Counted from the stretch's first letter, positions 1 to 7,992 are shown. The stretch is DNA of 25,097 nucleotides from an uncultured Bacteroidota bacterium (GCA_902610105.1 CACLUN010000006.1:1-25097); one strand, 5' to 3'. Made by a program: numbers and translations. The notes: generated from the sequence alone by a model not told the origin.

Positions 1-80
1 TTAAATAAAAAAACTTAATAATGTAATCATCTTTGTGTTCAAACAATTTGCTAAAGAACAGACATTCTTTTTAGTTGTCC

Positions 81-539
81 TTATTCTTCAATCAAAACTC
101 CATCTGCGAGAAATGAAATTGTAAATTCAGGTTTAGTAATAAGGGATATCTCCTTTTTTGACTTACCCGCATCTTCTGCATAGTGTCTGAGCTGAGTAAC
201 GCTTAATGTATCAATTGATAGATTACCATTAATTATAGTATTCTTACCCTCTATTCCACTTTTTGGTACAAAAAATCCGTAGTCTTTAAATCTAACGAGT
301 ATAGTATCTTGTTCTACAGAAATTCTCATCCAACATCCTTTCATTGGGCATGAAGATAATATTTCTCCTTCTAATTTTACCTTCGACACACTATTCAAAA
401 AAGTATCTTTTGATAGTTTATAATTAATAATTTCTGATTTTTCAAATGATTCACCATATGTTCCATATTTATCATTTGACTGTGCATATGATGATATACT
501 AAAACATAAAATTGTAAAGGTTTTTATAAATGTTTTCAT
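81..539 (-). CDS. Exported DUF4920 domain protein
   Basis: A 152-residue protein with a signal peptide (residues 1-19, ending SSYA before Gln) and a small domain resembling DUF4920, including YGTYGESF near residue 25 and the paired-cysteine segment SSCPMKGCWM (Cys64, Cys69). The family's function is unknown; the cysteines suggest metal binding or a disulfide, which is inference. The frame stays open upstream to a TTG at 569, but the ATG at 539 starts exactly at the signal peptide and avoids overlap with the upstream gene, so I chose it. The upstream nitroreductase stop codon lies 1 nt before this ATG, so the two are very likely co-transcribed and translationally coupled. Family assignment rests on motif memory only. 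Confidence 0.8.
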   Translation of the reverse strand: MKTFIKTFTILCFSISSYAQSNDKYGTYGESFEKSEIINYKLSKDTFLNSVSKVKLEGEILSSCPMKGCWMRISVEQDTILVRFKDYGFFVPKSGIEGKNTIINGNLSIDTLSVTQLRHYAEDAGKSKKEISLITKPEFTISFLADGVLIEE

Positions 540-540
540 A

Positions 541-1107
541 TTAATTATTCCATTCAGTTTTTTTTTCAATAGGTATTCTTTCTTTTGATTTTACTTTTGA
601 ATGAGTAAAGATCCCAAGATAAAAAAACCCAAGACATTTTTCATTTTCTTTTAATTTAAAAAAATCATTCATTGTATTTAAATGCTTAGGTGTACTCCAA
701 TAGCATCCGATATTGTAAGCGGTACATGTTAACCACATGTTTTGTACCGCCATAGCTGTGGCAGCAATTTCTTCCCATTCAGGAACTATATTGTTTAGAT
801 CTTTCCTCATGAAAATTGATATGATACAATTAGATTTTCTACATTTCTCTTCAATTTTCTTCTTCTTTATTGTAGTAACTTTTTCACTCTTACAGGAAGC
901 TTCATAAGATTTAACCATTTCTTTTGATAATTTATCCTTGGAAACCCCTTTGTATACTTTAAAAAACCAGGGCTGAGTTAACTTGTGGGTTGGGGCAGCA
1001 TTAGCGTTTTCTAGCATTAGTTTTATAAATGATTTTTTTACTACACCATTTTCATATTGATTTGGATAAATCGCCCTTCTATTTCGAATTATTTCGTTAA
1101 TATTCAT
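541..1107 (-). CDS. Nitroreductase family protein (FMN-dependent oxidoreductase)
   Basis: A 188-residue protein of the usual length for the nitroreductase fold, a cytoplasmic FMN enzyme that reduces nitro compounds, quinones or similar acceptors with NAD(P)H. Visible motifs are the N-terminal RNRRAIYP (residues 8-15, FMN phosphate contact in this family), APTHKLTQPWFF (38-49), the helix PEWEEIAATAMAVQNM (109-124), GCYWSTP (134-140) and LGFFYLGIF (159-167). No signal peptide is present. It is the first gene of a two-gene minus-strand unit with the DUF4920 gene and is divergent from the DoxX-like gene at 1226. Substrate cannot be told from sequence. Confidence 0.9.
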   Translation of the reverse strand: MNINEIIRNRRAIYPNQYENGVVKKSFIKLMLENANAAPTHKLTQPWFFKVYKGVSKDKLSKEMVKSYEASCKSEKVTTIKKKKIEEKCRKSNCIISIFMRKDLNNIVPEWEEIAATAMAVQNMWLTCTAYNIGCYWSTPKHLNTMNDFFKLKENEKCLGFFYLGIFTHSKVKSKERIPIEKKTEWNN

Positions 1108-1154
1108 AATCTAAATTATTTTTAAAAATATTTATTTTTCACGTAGTTTAAATT

Positions 1155-1162
1155 CAAAATTA
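1155..1162 (-). promoter_or_regulatory. Candidate Bacteroidota -7 element for the nitroreductase gene
   Basis: Reading the minus strand, TAATTTTG matches the Bacteroidota -7 consensus TAnnTTTG and lies about 48 nt before the nitroreductase ATG, which would give a leader of about 40 nt. A TTG at 1188-1186 could be the -33 element, but the spacing of 23 nt is a little long. A second match, TAGTTTTG, lies at 1198-1191. The 118-bp divergent region is AT-rich, so chance matches are likely. Confidence 0.3.
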
Positions 1163-1225
1163 ATTCAGATTGTATTAAATTTATCCAAGACAAAACTATT
1201 AATAATCAAAAATTGTACTAAATAA

Positions 1226-1609
1226 ATGAAGTTGTTTTTAAAAACTCTAATTCTAATTGTCTCGTTAACAGTATTAAGTGCTTGGTCATTCAGATTGGAA
1301 ATGGATACAATATACAGGGGAGCTGATGCTGCTAACATGATTGAGGAATTTCAGGCCTATGGTTTGAGCAAAACCACAATGATAGTTGTTGGGATTTTTA
1401 AAGTTTTATGTGCTATTCTTCTTTTGCTTGGAATTAAATATGAAAAACTTATAACACCTGCTGCATTTGTTATGGCTACATTTATGCTTGCTGCAATTTA
1501 TTTTCATATTAGTATTAGCGATCCGTTTGTTCCAACACTTCCCTCAACATTAATGTTCTTATCATGTATTGCAATAATTTATTTAGATAAAAAGCTTAAT
1601 AGTGCTTAA
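1226..1609 (+). CDS. DoxX-like integral membrane protein
   Basis: A 127-residue protein with four predicted membrane helices (about residues 5-21, 51-70, 75-94 and 106-121). The layout, with a short loop FRLEMDTIYRGADA after helix 1 and the segment IYFHISISDPFVPTLPS between helices 3 and 4, fits the DoxX-like family. These are inner-membrane proteins without a well-defined reaction; some members have been linked to quinone or thiosulfate oxidation, which should not be transferred here. The ADP-ribosylglycohydrolase-like gene begins 21 nt downstream on the same strand, so the two are probably co-transcribed. Family call is moderate because these small proteins are poorly conserved. Confidence 0.75.
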   Translation: MKLFLKTLILIVSLTVLSAWSFRLEMDTIYRGADAANMIEEFQAYGLSKTTMIVVGIFKVLCAILLLLGIKYEKLITPAAFVMATFMLAAIYFHISISDPFVPTLPSTLMFLSCIAIIYLDKKLNSA

Positions 1610-1630
1610 TCAGAAATTATTTTCACCAAA

Positions 1631-2974
1631 ATGAGATTTATTTTTTTAGTCTTCTTAATACTACTTTCATGCACTAATCAAAATGAATACTTTATAATAA
1701 GTAAAAAAGAATATAAAAATAAGCTTGAAGGATTTTGGCTTGGTCAATCTATAGCTAATTGGACAGGAATTATAACAGAGATGGATAAAATTGGAACCCC
1801 AGTAAATGGTAAAGGAGAAGGGTTTTACGTATACAATGACTGGGGGAAAAAAGACCAACCCAGTATTTGGTCGAATAACTCTATGTTTAACACAATTGAT
1901 TTTAATTTAGCTCTTTCTGACAGTCTTTGGGGCTCTGATGATGATACTGATATTGAATATATGTATCAAGAATTAATATTACAAAACAATAATTTAACTC
2001 TTAGGCCAGAACAAATTAGAGATGGATGGTTAAAACATATTAGTAATGACGAAGAAAATTATTTATGGGTTTCTAATCAAAGAGCATTTGATTTGATGAA
2101 AGAAGGTGTTTTACCACCTGAGACCAGTAATCCTGATTATAATAAGTTTTATGAGATGATTGATGCTCAATTGACTACTGAAATTTTTGGTTTGTATTCT
2201 CCCAATTATCCTGATATAGCCTTAAGAATGGCTTACATGCCAATAAGGACTGTAGGCAGAGAGAATGCAGCGTGGATCTCAGAATTTTATATAATTATGC
2301 ACTCTTTAGCATCCTTAGAAACTGATCACCAATCTTTGAAAGATAAACTAATTTGGATGTCTGAAAAAGCTAGATACGTGTTACCAAACTCATCATATTC
2401 TGCTAAAATGTATGATTTTGTTAAAGCTAAATATGAAGATGGGATATCTTGGGAAATTACCAGAGATAGTCTGAATCTTAAATATCAAATAAACAATGAA
2501 GATGGGTATAATTGGTCAGTGCAAGAAAAAAATTGTAATGGTTGTTATGCTGCTGGAATTAATTTTGGAGCTAGTATTATAAGTCTTCTATATGGAGAGG
2601 GTAATTTCAAAGAAACAATTAAAATTGCTTCATTGTGTGGTTGGGATTCTGACAATCCAGCATCTACATGGGGTGGTTTACTGGGTTTTATCTACGGCAA
2701 AAAAGAAATTGTGAAAATGTTTAAAGAAGATTTATCAACAAAGTACTATATCGGCAGAACAAGGATTGGATTTAAAAATCAGGTAGATAGTTTTGAATCA
2801 ATGGCTGAAAAGGGATTGAAAATTATCGATAAAGTTGTTGCAAATAAGCATTTAGGTGAGGTTAAAAATAATAAATGGGTATTTATAAAACACCCCTCAA
2901 GATTTACAAATGAATATGTTGATGATTTACCTGAGGCTGGGCCACCAGATATTGATTTACCTGAAGCTAATTAA
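1631..2974 (+). CDS. Lipoprotein related to ADP-ribosylglycohydrolases
   Basis: A 447-residue protein with a lipoprotein signal (lipobox around LLSC, Cys14), so it should sit in the outer or inner membrane facing the periplasm or surface. The all-helical ADP-ribosylglycohydrolase fold is indicated by DDDTDIEY (residues 103-110), where the aspartates would bind metal, and by the glycine-rich C-terminal segment GWDSDNPASTWGGLLGFIYG (337-356). The usual N-terminal GDxxG site is replaced by WLGQSIANWTG (36-46), and the last metal motif reads DSDN rather than DxDT. A cytoplasmic ADP-ribose role is therefore doubtful; members exported by Bacteroidota may act on glycosides, but that is inference. 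Its 3' end overlaps the convergent DUF1643 gene by 18 nt. Confidence 0.85.
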   Translation: MRFIFLVFLILLSCTNQNEYFIISKKEYKNKLEGFWLGQSIANWTGIITEMDKIGTPVNGKGEGFYVYNDWGKKDQPSIWSNNSMFNTIDFNLALSDSLWGSDDDTDIEYMYQELILQNNNLTLRPEQIRDGWLKHISNDEENYLWVSNQRAFDLMKEGVLPPETSNPDYNKFYEMIDAQLTTEIFGLYSPNYPDIALRMAYMPIRTVGRENAAWISEFYIIMHSLASLETDHQSLKDKLIWMSEKARYVLPNSSYSAKMYDFVKAKYEDGISWEITRDSLNLKYQINNEDGYNWSVQEKNCNGCYAAGINFGASIISLLYGEGNFKETIKIASLCGWDSDNPASTWGGLLGFIYGKKEIVKMFKEDLSTKYYIGRTRIGFKNQVDSFESMAEKGLKIIDKVVANKHLGEVKNNKWVFIKHPSRFTNEYVDDLPEAGPPDIDLPEAN

Positions 2975-3412
2975 CGTAGTGTTTTTTTTTAAGTAAAGTG
3001 GATGCTTTGGGGTTCCATTAACATTGTAACCAAAACATAAAGGTTTATCTACAAACTTGTCAATCCAATTAGGCGGTTGATTTATTGTTTTACCCCAAGC
3101 ATAAACTACACAAATACTCTTTTTAATCATTGAGAAAACATGTTTTCTATTCTTTTTTTTATCGTGTGAAAGATCTGAATAAAGGTCCTTAACCTTTGTA
3201 TTTATATTAGGAAAAATATTACCAATATAAAAACCACCATAACCAAATTTTTTTGAAAAAAAAATTAGCCTTTTTATCGTTTTGTCATCAATATGCTCAT
3301 TTCCAAAAGAGGGATTTAACATAATAAAAGTAATTTTTGGCAAGTCAGACCAAATTCTAGAAAGTTCATATCGGTATTTTTTATCTTCAGAGATAATTGC
3401 AGAACGATTCAA
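2957..3412 (-). CDS. DUF1643 domain protein
   Basis: A 151-residue cytoplasmic protein that spans essentially the whole DUF1643 domain: KKYRYELSRIW (11-21), FIMLNPSFGNEHIDDKTIKR (29-48), GYGGFYIGNIFP (57-68), VVYAWGK (102-108) and the terminal GTPKHPLY (133-140). The function is unknown. The start is a TTG (3412), and no in-frame ATG is available before residue 31, which would be inside the domain; the TTG places the domain at its expected distance from the N-terminus. It follows the MscS gene after 13 nt and is the last gene of a long minus-strand run. Its last 18 nt are antisense to the 3' end of the ADP-ribosylglycohydrolase-like gene. Confidence 0.85.
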   Translation of the reverse strand: MNRSAIISEDKKYRYELSRIWSDLPKITFIMLNPSFGNEHIDDKTIKRLIFFSKKFGYGGFYIGNIFPNINTKVKDLYSDLSHDKKKNRKHVFSMIKKSICVVYAWGKTINQPPNWIDKFVDKPLCFGYNVNGTPKHPLYLKKNTTLISFR

Positions 3413-3425
3413 ACTTAAATTTGTA

Positions 3426-4532
3426 TTATTTATTTTGATTTTCTAAAAAAACTGAAGTTGTTGGGAAAGCAAAGTCACTTCCATGTTTTTTTACAATTTC
3501 AATAATTTTAAAATTAATCTCTTGTTGAGTGTCGATTAATATTCCCCAGTCAATTCCATTTACAAAGTATAATACCATAATATCTAGTGAGCTTGCACCA
3601 AAATTCAAAAATCTGACTTTTCCATCTTGGTTGGTTTTAGGGTGTTCATTGATTATTTTTTGTATTTCACTAACAATTTCTTTTATTTGATCAACAGATG
3701 TATCATAGGTTAGTCCAATATCAATTTTGACTTTTCGAACCGGTTTTAAACTTAAGTTATCTAATTCTGCAATTACAAGATTTTTGTTAGGCACTGTAAC
3801 CAAGCTCTTATCAAATGTTCGAATTCTTGTACTTCGAAATCCAACTTTCTCTACCAAACCAGTGATAGTACCAATTTTTATAACATCTCCAACTTGGAAT
3901 GGTTTATCAAGAAAAATAGTAAATGAACCTAAAAGATTTTCCAAACTTTCTTTCGAAGCTAAAGCTACAGCAACACCACCAACACCAAGTCCTGCTGCTA
4001 ATGCTGTTATATTTTGATCAAAAACATTTGCCAAGATAACTACAATAGAAAATATTACAACCAATACTTTCCCAATCTCAATTGCAAAAGGGATCAGCTG
4101 ATCATCAACTTTACTTTCAGTTTGTTCAGCTCGAAATTGTAATCTCAAACCAAGGTATTCAACAGACTGTAATATTGTCCAAAAAATGGTTACTATAAGT
4201 AAAAAAGAAAATGATTTAGAAATGATCATTTTTACTCCTAATTCTGATGAGTCTACCAAGCCCCACGAATCTGGAAAGGATAGTATATTAAATGCAAAAT
4301 AAAATATTAATAATAGCAAAAAATAGTACAGAGGTTTTTTTAGTAAAGAATCAAATTCAGCTTTACCATTATTGTCATCTTTATTTCCAACTATTCTAAA
4401 AATAAATTTTCTTAAATAAGAGCTAATGGGTGATATTAAAATGAAACCAAACAAAAGAAGCATTAAAAAGATTAGGTAATCTTTAATTTCGTTTCCAAGA
4501 AAAATATTATTAAGAAATTCTAATTTATCCAT
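3426..4532 (-). CDS. Small-conductance mechanosensitive channel (MscS family)
   Basis: A 368-residue inner-membrane protein that would open under membrane tension and release solutes on hypo-osmotic shock. Four or five hydrophobic helices are visible (about 18-38, 66-85, 104-122, 147-170, and the pore helix 175-195). The pore helix has the glycine/alanine-rich pattern ALAAGLGVGGVAVALA (177-192), followed by the beta domain: FTIFLDKPFQVGDVIKIG (204-221), GLVEKVGFRSTRIRTFD (225-241) and VTVPNK (245-250). The cytosolic alpha/beta domain fills the rest. It is longer than the minimal three-helix MscS by one or two N-terminal helices, which is common. It lies 32 nt after the GH18 gene in the same direction; the gap holds a 12-bp palindrome at 4550-4561. 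Confidence 0.95.
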   Translation of the reverse strand: MDKLEFLNNIFLGNEIKDYLIFLMLLLFGFILISPISSYLRKFIFRIVGNKDDNNGKAEFDSLLKKPLYYFLLLLIFYFAFNILSFPDSWGLVDSSELGVKMIISKSFSFLLIVTIFWTILQSVEYLGLRLQFRAEQTESKVDDQLIPFAIEIGKVLVVIFSIVVILANVFDQNITALAAGLGVGGVAVALASKESLENLLGSFTIFLDKPFQVGDVIKIGTITGLVEKVGFRSTRIRTFDKSLVTVPNKNLVIAELDNLSLKPVRKVKIDIGLTYDTSVDQIKEIVSEIQKIINEHPKTNQDGKVRFLNFGASSLDIMVLYFVNGIDWGILIDTQQEINFKIIEIVKKHGSDFAFPTTSVFLENQNK

Positions 4533-4564
4533 TAAATTATTTTACGCAAAAATAGCTATTTCTA

Positions 4565-5608
4565 TTAATTACCACATAAATTCGTAGTTTCAACACCCAA
4601 ATCTGTATATTTTTTATGAATAGTCTCAAGAAGTGAGTATTCAGTAAAAGAGTCTTGCCCTAGTTCCCATATCATAATTCCACTTAAGGTTTCTGCAGCT
4701 AAGCTGACTTTAGTTCGAATTGTAGGCCTTCCATTATAATATTTATTGCCATCATTATCTTTATCTGCATTAGAGTTGTTGACTGCTACCATGGATCCGT
4801 AAGTAAATGAACTCACAGTAGTTGAGTTTTGAAAGTCATATCCATAAAATGGAACACCAAGAGTTAGTTTTTCTCCGCTTAACCCAACAATATTTTTCCA
4901 ATAATTAACTCCTCTTCGAGCATGTTCAGCTGAGCTGTGCTGACCTGGTGCTGATGGATTCCACGATCCTGTATAGTCATAAGCCATAATATTTATAAAA
5001 TCAAATGCATTTAATGCATCAGCTGTAATTAGCGAATATTTAGTTTCAGAGGGAAACGCTGCTGTCATACCTAATGAATTTGCAGACAGTTTTTGTTTAA
5101 GTTCAATAACAAAGTCACTGTATCCAGTAGTAACATGGCTCCATTCTAGATCAACATCTACTCCATCAAGACTGTTCTCTTTAGTGAATTGAACTATTTT
5201 GTCAATTAGTTTAGGTCTCTCTTGGCTATTAGCTAAGAAGTTTTTCCAAATATCTGCAGTGGTTGATGATAGTGCTCCTCCGGCTAGTGATATATATATT
5301 TTTATATTACTATTTTGTGATCTAGCTCTGTTTACCACATCTGAAAGTGTGGTATTATCAGTAGATGGAAGAACAATTGTTCCATCAGTCATAGGATTAG
5401 CAAATGCAATATTTAAATGAGTGACTTTACAATATTCTATTTGATTATTAAGTGAAAATCGATAATATGGAAAATAGCCAACGACTCTAGCTTTATTACT
5501 AAATAGATTTATGTTATCATCTCTGTCATTTATCCCATAATCATCGTCATCTGTGCTACAGGAAATAAGTAGTGAAAAAAAGATTATTAATATTAATTTA
5601 TGCTTCAT
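4565..5608 (-). CDS. Glycoside hydrolase family 18 lipoprotein (chitinase-like)
   Basis: A 347-residue lipoprotein (signal 1-16, Cys17 after LLIS, followed by an Asp-rich tether STDDDD). The GH18 barrel runs from RVVGYFPYYR (41-50) onward. SLAGG (107-111) matches the family's SxGG strand, and DGVDVDLE (148-155) is the catalytic DxxDxDxE motif with Glu155 as acid. MAYDYTG (208-214) and IMIWELGQD (311-319) complete the substrate cleft. GH18 enzymes cut beta-1,4 bonds next to N-acetylglucosamine by substrate-assisted catalysis. The sequence cannot decide between chitinase and endo-beta-N-acetylglucosaminidase; the latter would fit the glycosylasparaginase elsewhere in the window. Its ATG directly abuts the TAG stop of the upstream amidohydrolase gene (0 nt), implying coupling. 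Confidence 0.92.
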   Translation of the reverse strand: MKHKLILIIFFSLLISCSTDDDDYGINDRDDNINLFSNKARVVGYFPYYRFSLNNQIEYCKVTHLNIAFANPMTDGTIVLPSTDNTTLSDVVNRARSQNSNIKIYISLAGGALSSTTADIWKNFLANSQERPKLIDKIVQFTKENSLDGVDVDLEWSHVTTGYSDFVIELKQKLSANSLGMTAAFPSETKYSLITADALNAFDFINIMAYDYTGSWNPSAPGQHSSAEHARRGVNYWKNIVGLSGEKLTLGVPFYGYDFQNSTTVSSFTYGSMVAVNNSNADKDNDGNKYYNGRPTIRTKVSLAAETLSGIMIWELGQDSFTEYSLLETIHKKYTDLGVETTNLCGN

Positions 5609-7147
5609 CTAATTTACACCAGGTTGTTTAATTTTATATCCTGCCTCTTTTTTTGCGATGTCAACCATCTCTTTAACCTGTTTTAGGAGTTTTTTTGAGT
5701 CATACACAACACCATCTTTGATGGTATACCTAACTCCACCAACTCTTGTAACCTTATTGTTTTCATCAAGTTTGATCGCTCCAGTTCCATATAGTACTTT
5801 TAAGTTTTCTAGTGGATTTTCATCAATTATAATTAAATCAGCATATTTCCCAGGCTCAACAGAACCAGTCAAATGATCAATTCCTAAAAGTTCAGCTCCA
5901 TTTAATGTAGCTGATTGTATAACTTCTAATGGATGAAATCCAGCTTCTCTTAATAACTCTAATTCTCTAATGTAAGCAAATCCATATAGCTGGTATATAA
6001 AGCCAGAATCAGATCCAGTTGTAACTCTGCCTCCTCTGTTTTTAAATTCGTTTAAAAAAGTCATCCAAAGTCTATAGTTTTCTTTCCATGCTATTTCCTG
6101 TTCTGTTCCCCAATAGTGCCAATAAGAGCCATGTGAAATTCTACTAGGTGCATAAAATGCCCACAAACTTGGCAATGTATAATCATCATGCCATTCTACT
6201 CTTCTTGCTCTATGTAAATCACGGCTAGCTTCATAAATATTTAAAGTTGGTGAAATAGTAAAGTCAAGTGAAATCAATTCATCCATTACATTATTCCAGT
6301 GATCAGAGTAGGGTTGGGCTGCTTGTTTCCAAAGTTTCCCTGCTTCCTCAAATCTATTTTGCTCATTCTGATAATTATAATTTGGAGGATAATTTTGAAT
6401 AACCCTATTGTTAAATAATGCTTCAGGTAATCCATACCAATGCTCCATTGAATTTAGACCAGCTCTAGCAGAATTTAATACATTCCATCTTACAACATTC
6501 AATTGAGCATGATGAGATGTTGATCTTAAGCCTAACCTTTTATTTTCTTCAATAGCAGCTTGCATAATATCAGGGGGTGCACCGAAAAATTTAATACCAT
6601 CAGAGCCTTTTTTTGCATTATCTTGAACCCACTTTTTGGCTTCATCAGGTGATTGAACTCTTGAATTAAAAGTTGAAAAAGAATATATTCTTGGTGCAAC
6701 AATAGTATTTTTTTCACTTTTCTTTTTTAATTCTAATTTTAAATCATGACTTAATGAGCCGCCTGGTTCTCTGATAGTTGTAATTCCATGTGCCATCCAA
6801 AGTTTAAATACATAGTCAGGACTAGCCCCTTGAGATCTTCCCCCAATATGCCCATGAGTATCAATAAAACCAGGTAATACAAAGCTCCCTTCACAATTAA
6901 TTTCAATACCATTTTGGGATAGCTCTGGTCTTCTATTTTCATTAATTGGGACACCAGGATATCCTACAGTTTCAATTTTTGTAATAATATTTTTTTTAAT
7001 TACAATATCAACTGGGCCTAATGGTGGAGCTCCTGTGCTATTAATTAAAGTTGCACCCCTTAGTATTAACTGATCATATTGGTTATTCTCGATTTGAGAG
7101 AAAGATAATAGTGGAAAAAGCGATAAGACTATAATTAATTTCTTCAT
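5609..7147 (-). CDS. Exported metal-dependent amidohydrolase
   Basis: A 512-residue protein with a signal peptide (about 1-17, LLSFS before Gln) and an amidohydrolase-superfamily barrel. Metal ligands visible are HGH in DTHGHIGG (His98, His100), a possible carboxylated Lys186 in DGIKFFG, His212/213 in STSHHAQ, His236 in MEHWYG and Asp380 in TGSDSG. The C-terminal EPGKYADLIIIDENPL (431-446) is the usual return to the small beta domain. It resembles the imidazolonepropionase/prolidase-like group (COG1228 type), many of which act on dipeptides or cyclic amides; the substrate is unknown. The gene stops immediately before the GH18 lipoprotein gene, so the two are probably made together outside the cytoplasm. 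Confidence 0.93.
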   Translation of the reverse strand: MKKLIIVLSLFPLLSFSQIENNQYDQLILRGATLINSTGAPPLGPVDIVIKKNIITKIETVGYPGVPINENRRPELSQNGIEINCEGSFVLPGFIDTHGHIGGRSQGASPDYVFKLWMAHGITTIREPGGSLSHDLKLELKKKSEKNTIVAPRIYSFSTFNSRVQSPDEAKKWVQDNAKKGSDGIKFFGAPPDIMQAAIEENKRLGLRSTSHHAQLNVVRWNVLNSARAGLNSMEHWYGLPEALFNNRVIQNYPPNYNYQNEQNRFEEAGKLWKQAAQPYSDHWNNVMDELISLDFTISPTLNIYEASRDLHRARRVEWHDDYTLPSLWAFYAPSRISHGSYWHYWGTEQEIAWKENYRLWMTFLNEFKNRGGRVTTGSDSGFIYQLYGFAYIRELELLREAGFHPLEVIQSATLNGAELLGIDHLTGSVEPGKYADLIIIDENPLENLKVLYGTGAIKLDENNKVTRVGGVRYTIKDGVVYDSKKLLKQVKEMVDIAKKEAGYKIKQPGVN

Positions 7148-7155
7148 TAATTTAA

Positions 7156-7275
7156 TTATCTAATCAGATTTACAATAAATTCAAATATATCGTTAAATAA
7201 ATATAAAGCTACTGAAGCAATAAATATCAAATACAATCCATTAATAATTTTTTGTTTTTTGGAGTCGTTTTTCAA
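7156..7275 (-). CDS. Probable 39-residue single-span membrane peptide
   Basis: An open frame in the otherwise unexplained gap between the dehydratase and amidohydrolase genes encodes a basic N-terminus (KNDSKKQK) followed by one strongly hydrophobic stretch, IINGLYLIFIASVALYLF, and a short tail ending VNLIR. The only sensible start is a TTG at 7275; the TTG overlaps the dehydratase TGA stop as TTGA, the same geometry as the common ATGA coupling overlap. It ends 8 nt before the amidohydrolase ATG, filling the gap. No ATG is available, and I do not recognise a family. The positive-then-hydrophobic pattern supports a real membrane peptide, but an open frame this short could arise by chance. Confidence 0.45.
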   Translation of the reverse strand: MKNDSKKQKIINGLYLIFIASVALYLFNDIFEFIVNLIR

Positions 7276-7571
7276 TTTTTCAATTTTTGAAAGACTTTAT
7301 CCATAAATAAGGACAATTCAAAATCCTTAATTGTTAGACCTCCTAAATCATGAGTGTATAATTCAACGTCTAATTTATTATAAACATTTGTCCATTTGGG
7401 GTGGTGATTCATCTCTTCACACTTTAAAGCAATCTGTTTCATAAAGTCAAAAGCTAGCTCAAAATTTTTAAACTCATATGAGCCTTTTAAAAATAACCCA
7501 TCAATACTCCAATTATCCGACAGCATATTTATCTTTTCAGTTATCTCATTATTTGAAAGAAGTTTAGACAT
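7272..7571 (-). CDS. phhB: 4a-hydroxytetrahydrobiopterin dehydratase (pterin-4a-carbinolamine dehydratase)
   Basis: A 99-residue cytoplasmic protein of the exact family size. The enzyme dehydrates 4a-hydroxytetrahydrobiopterin to quinonoid dihydrobiopterin, recycling the cofactor of phenylalanine hydroxylase. The active-site segment EEMNHHPKW (52-60) carries the HHP motif, and THDLGGLT (73-80) supplies the third histidine, His74, before the conserved KD of the last helix. No phenylalanine hydroxylase gene is visible here. Its terminal TGA overlaps the TTG of a possible small membrane peptide. The 49-nt gap to the upstream cupin gene is AT-only in appearance and shows no clear promoter. The symbol is given for the family; the physiological partner is not shown. 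Confidence 0.93.
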   Translation of the reverse strand: MSKLLSNNEITEKINMLSDNWSIDGLFLKGSYEFKNFELAFDFMKQIALKCEEMNHHPKWTNVYNKLDVELYTHDLGGLTIKDFELSLFMDKVFQKLKN

Positions 7572-7620
7572 TTATTTTACTTTTAATAATATTAAATATA
7601 AGATTTAAAAAATATAGAAC

Positions 7621-7992
7621 TTATACCCAATCATCATTGGGCGCGGTTAGTTTATCAATTTTTTCACCTGTATTTACGACACCTTTAGGCTCAATAATCA
7701 TAATATTAGCTTCTTTTTTTGCATAAGGCTTATGCTTTACGCCTTTAGGAACAATTATCATTTCACCCCGTTTGATCTCTTCTGTTTTATCTTCAAATTC
7801 AATATATATCTTACCATCAAGAACAACAAATGCTTCATCAGTATTTTTATGATTATGCCAAATGAACTCTCCTTTTATTTTCACTAATTTAAACTGGTAA
7901 TCATTTAATTCAGCAATCACTTTAGGGGACCAATGATCAGAAAACTTTTTTAACTTCTGCTCAAAATTTATTTTAACATTTCTTTTAATCAT
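7621..7992 (-). CDS. Small cupin domain protein
   Basis: A 123-residue single-domain cupin. Motif 1 reads GEFIWHNHKNTDEAFVVLDG (41-60), giving metal ligands His46, His48 and Glu53. Motif 2 reads GEMIIVPKGVKHKPYA (76-91), giving His87. Such proteins bind a divalent metal and can be isomerases, dioxygenases or sugar/regulatory binders; the specific activity cannot be told. No signal peptide. The frame stays open upstream to 8106, but the ATG at 7992 places the domain correctly and produces an 8-nt overlap (ATGATTAA) with the stop of the TonB-C domain gene, typical of translational coupling. An upstream start would put most of the extra N-terminus inside the preceding gene. Confidence 0.88.
   Translation of the reverse strand: MIKRNVKINFEQKLKKFSDHWSPKVIAELNDYQFKLVKIKGEFIWHNHKNTDEAFVVLDGKIYIEFEDKTEEIKRGEMIIVPKGVKHKPYAKKEANIMIIEPKGVVNTGEKIDKLTAPNDDWV

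Noticed and set aside
53..72. Hairpin AAAGAA/TTCTTT followed by a few T at the left edge
   Set aside because: The stem is only 6 bp and A/T-rich with a short T run; too weak to call a terminator, though it might end a gene left of the window.
541..569. Upstream TTG start for the DUF4920 gene inside the nitroreductase gene
   Set aside because: The ATG at 539 begins a clean signal peptide and gives a 1-nt gap, while the upstream start would add ten residues before it.
3727..4017. A 96-codon plus-strand open frame inside the MscS gene
   Set aside because: It is antisense to the conserved pore and beta domains and shows no protein features of its own.
4550..4561. 12-bp palindrome AAATAGCTATTT between the MscS and GH18 genes
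   Set aside because: Single, A/T-rich and without a partner site; may be an operator but chance is as likely.
7266..7290. Short tandem repeat TTTTTCAA/TTTTTCAA
   Set aside because: Two copies of an 8-mer in AT-rich DNA at a gene end; explained by the coding of the dehydratase C-terminus and the small peptide start.
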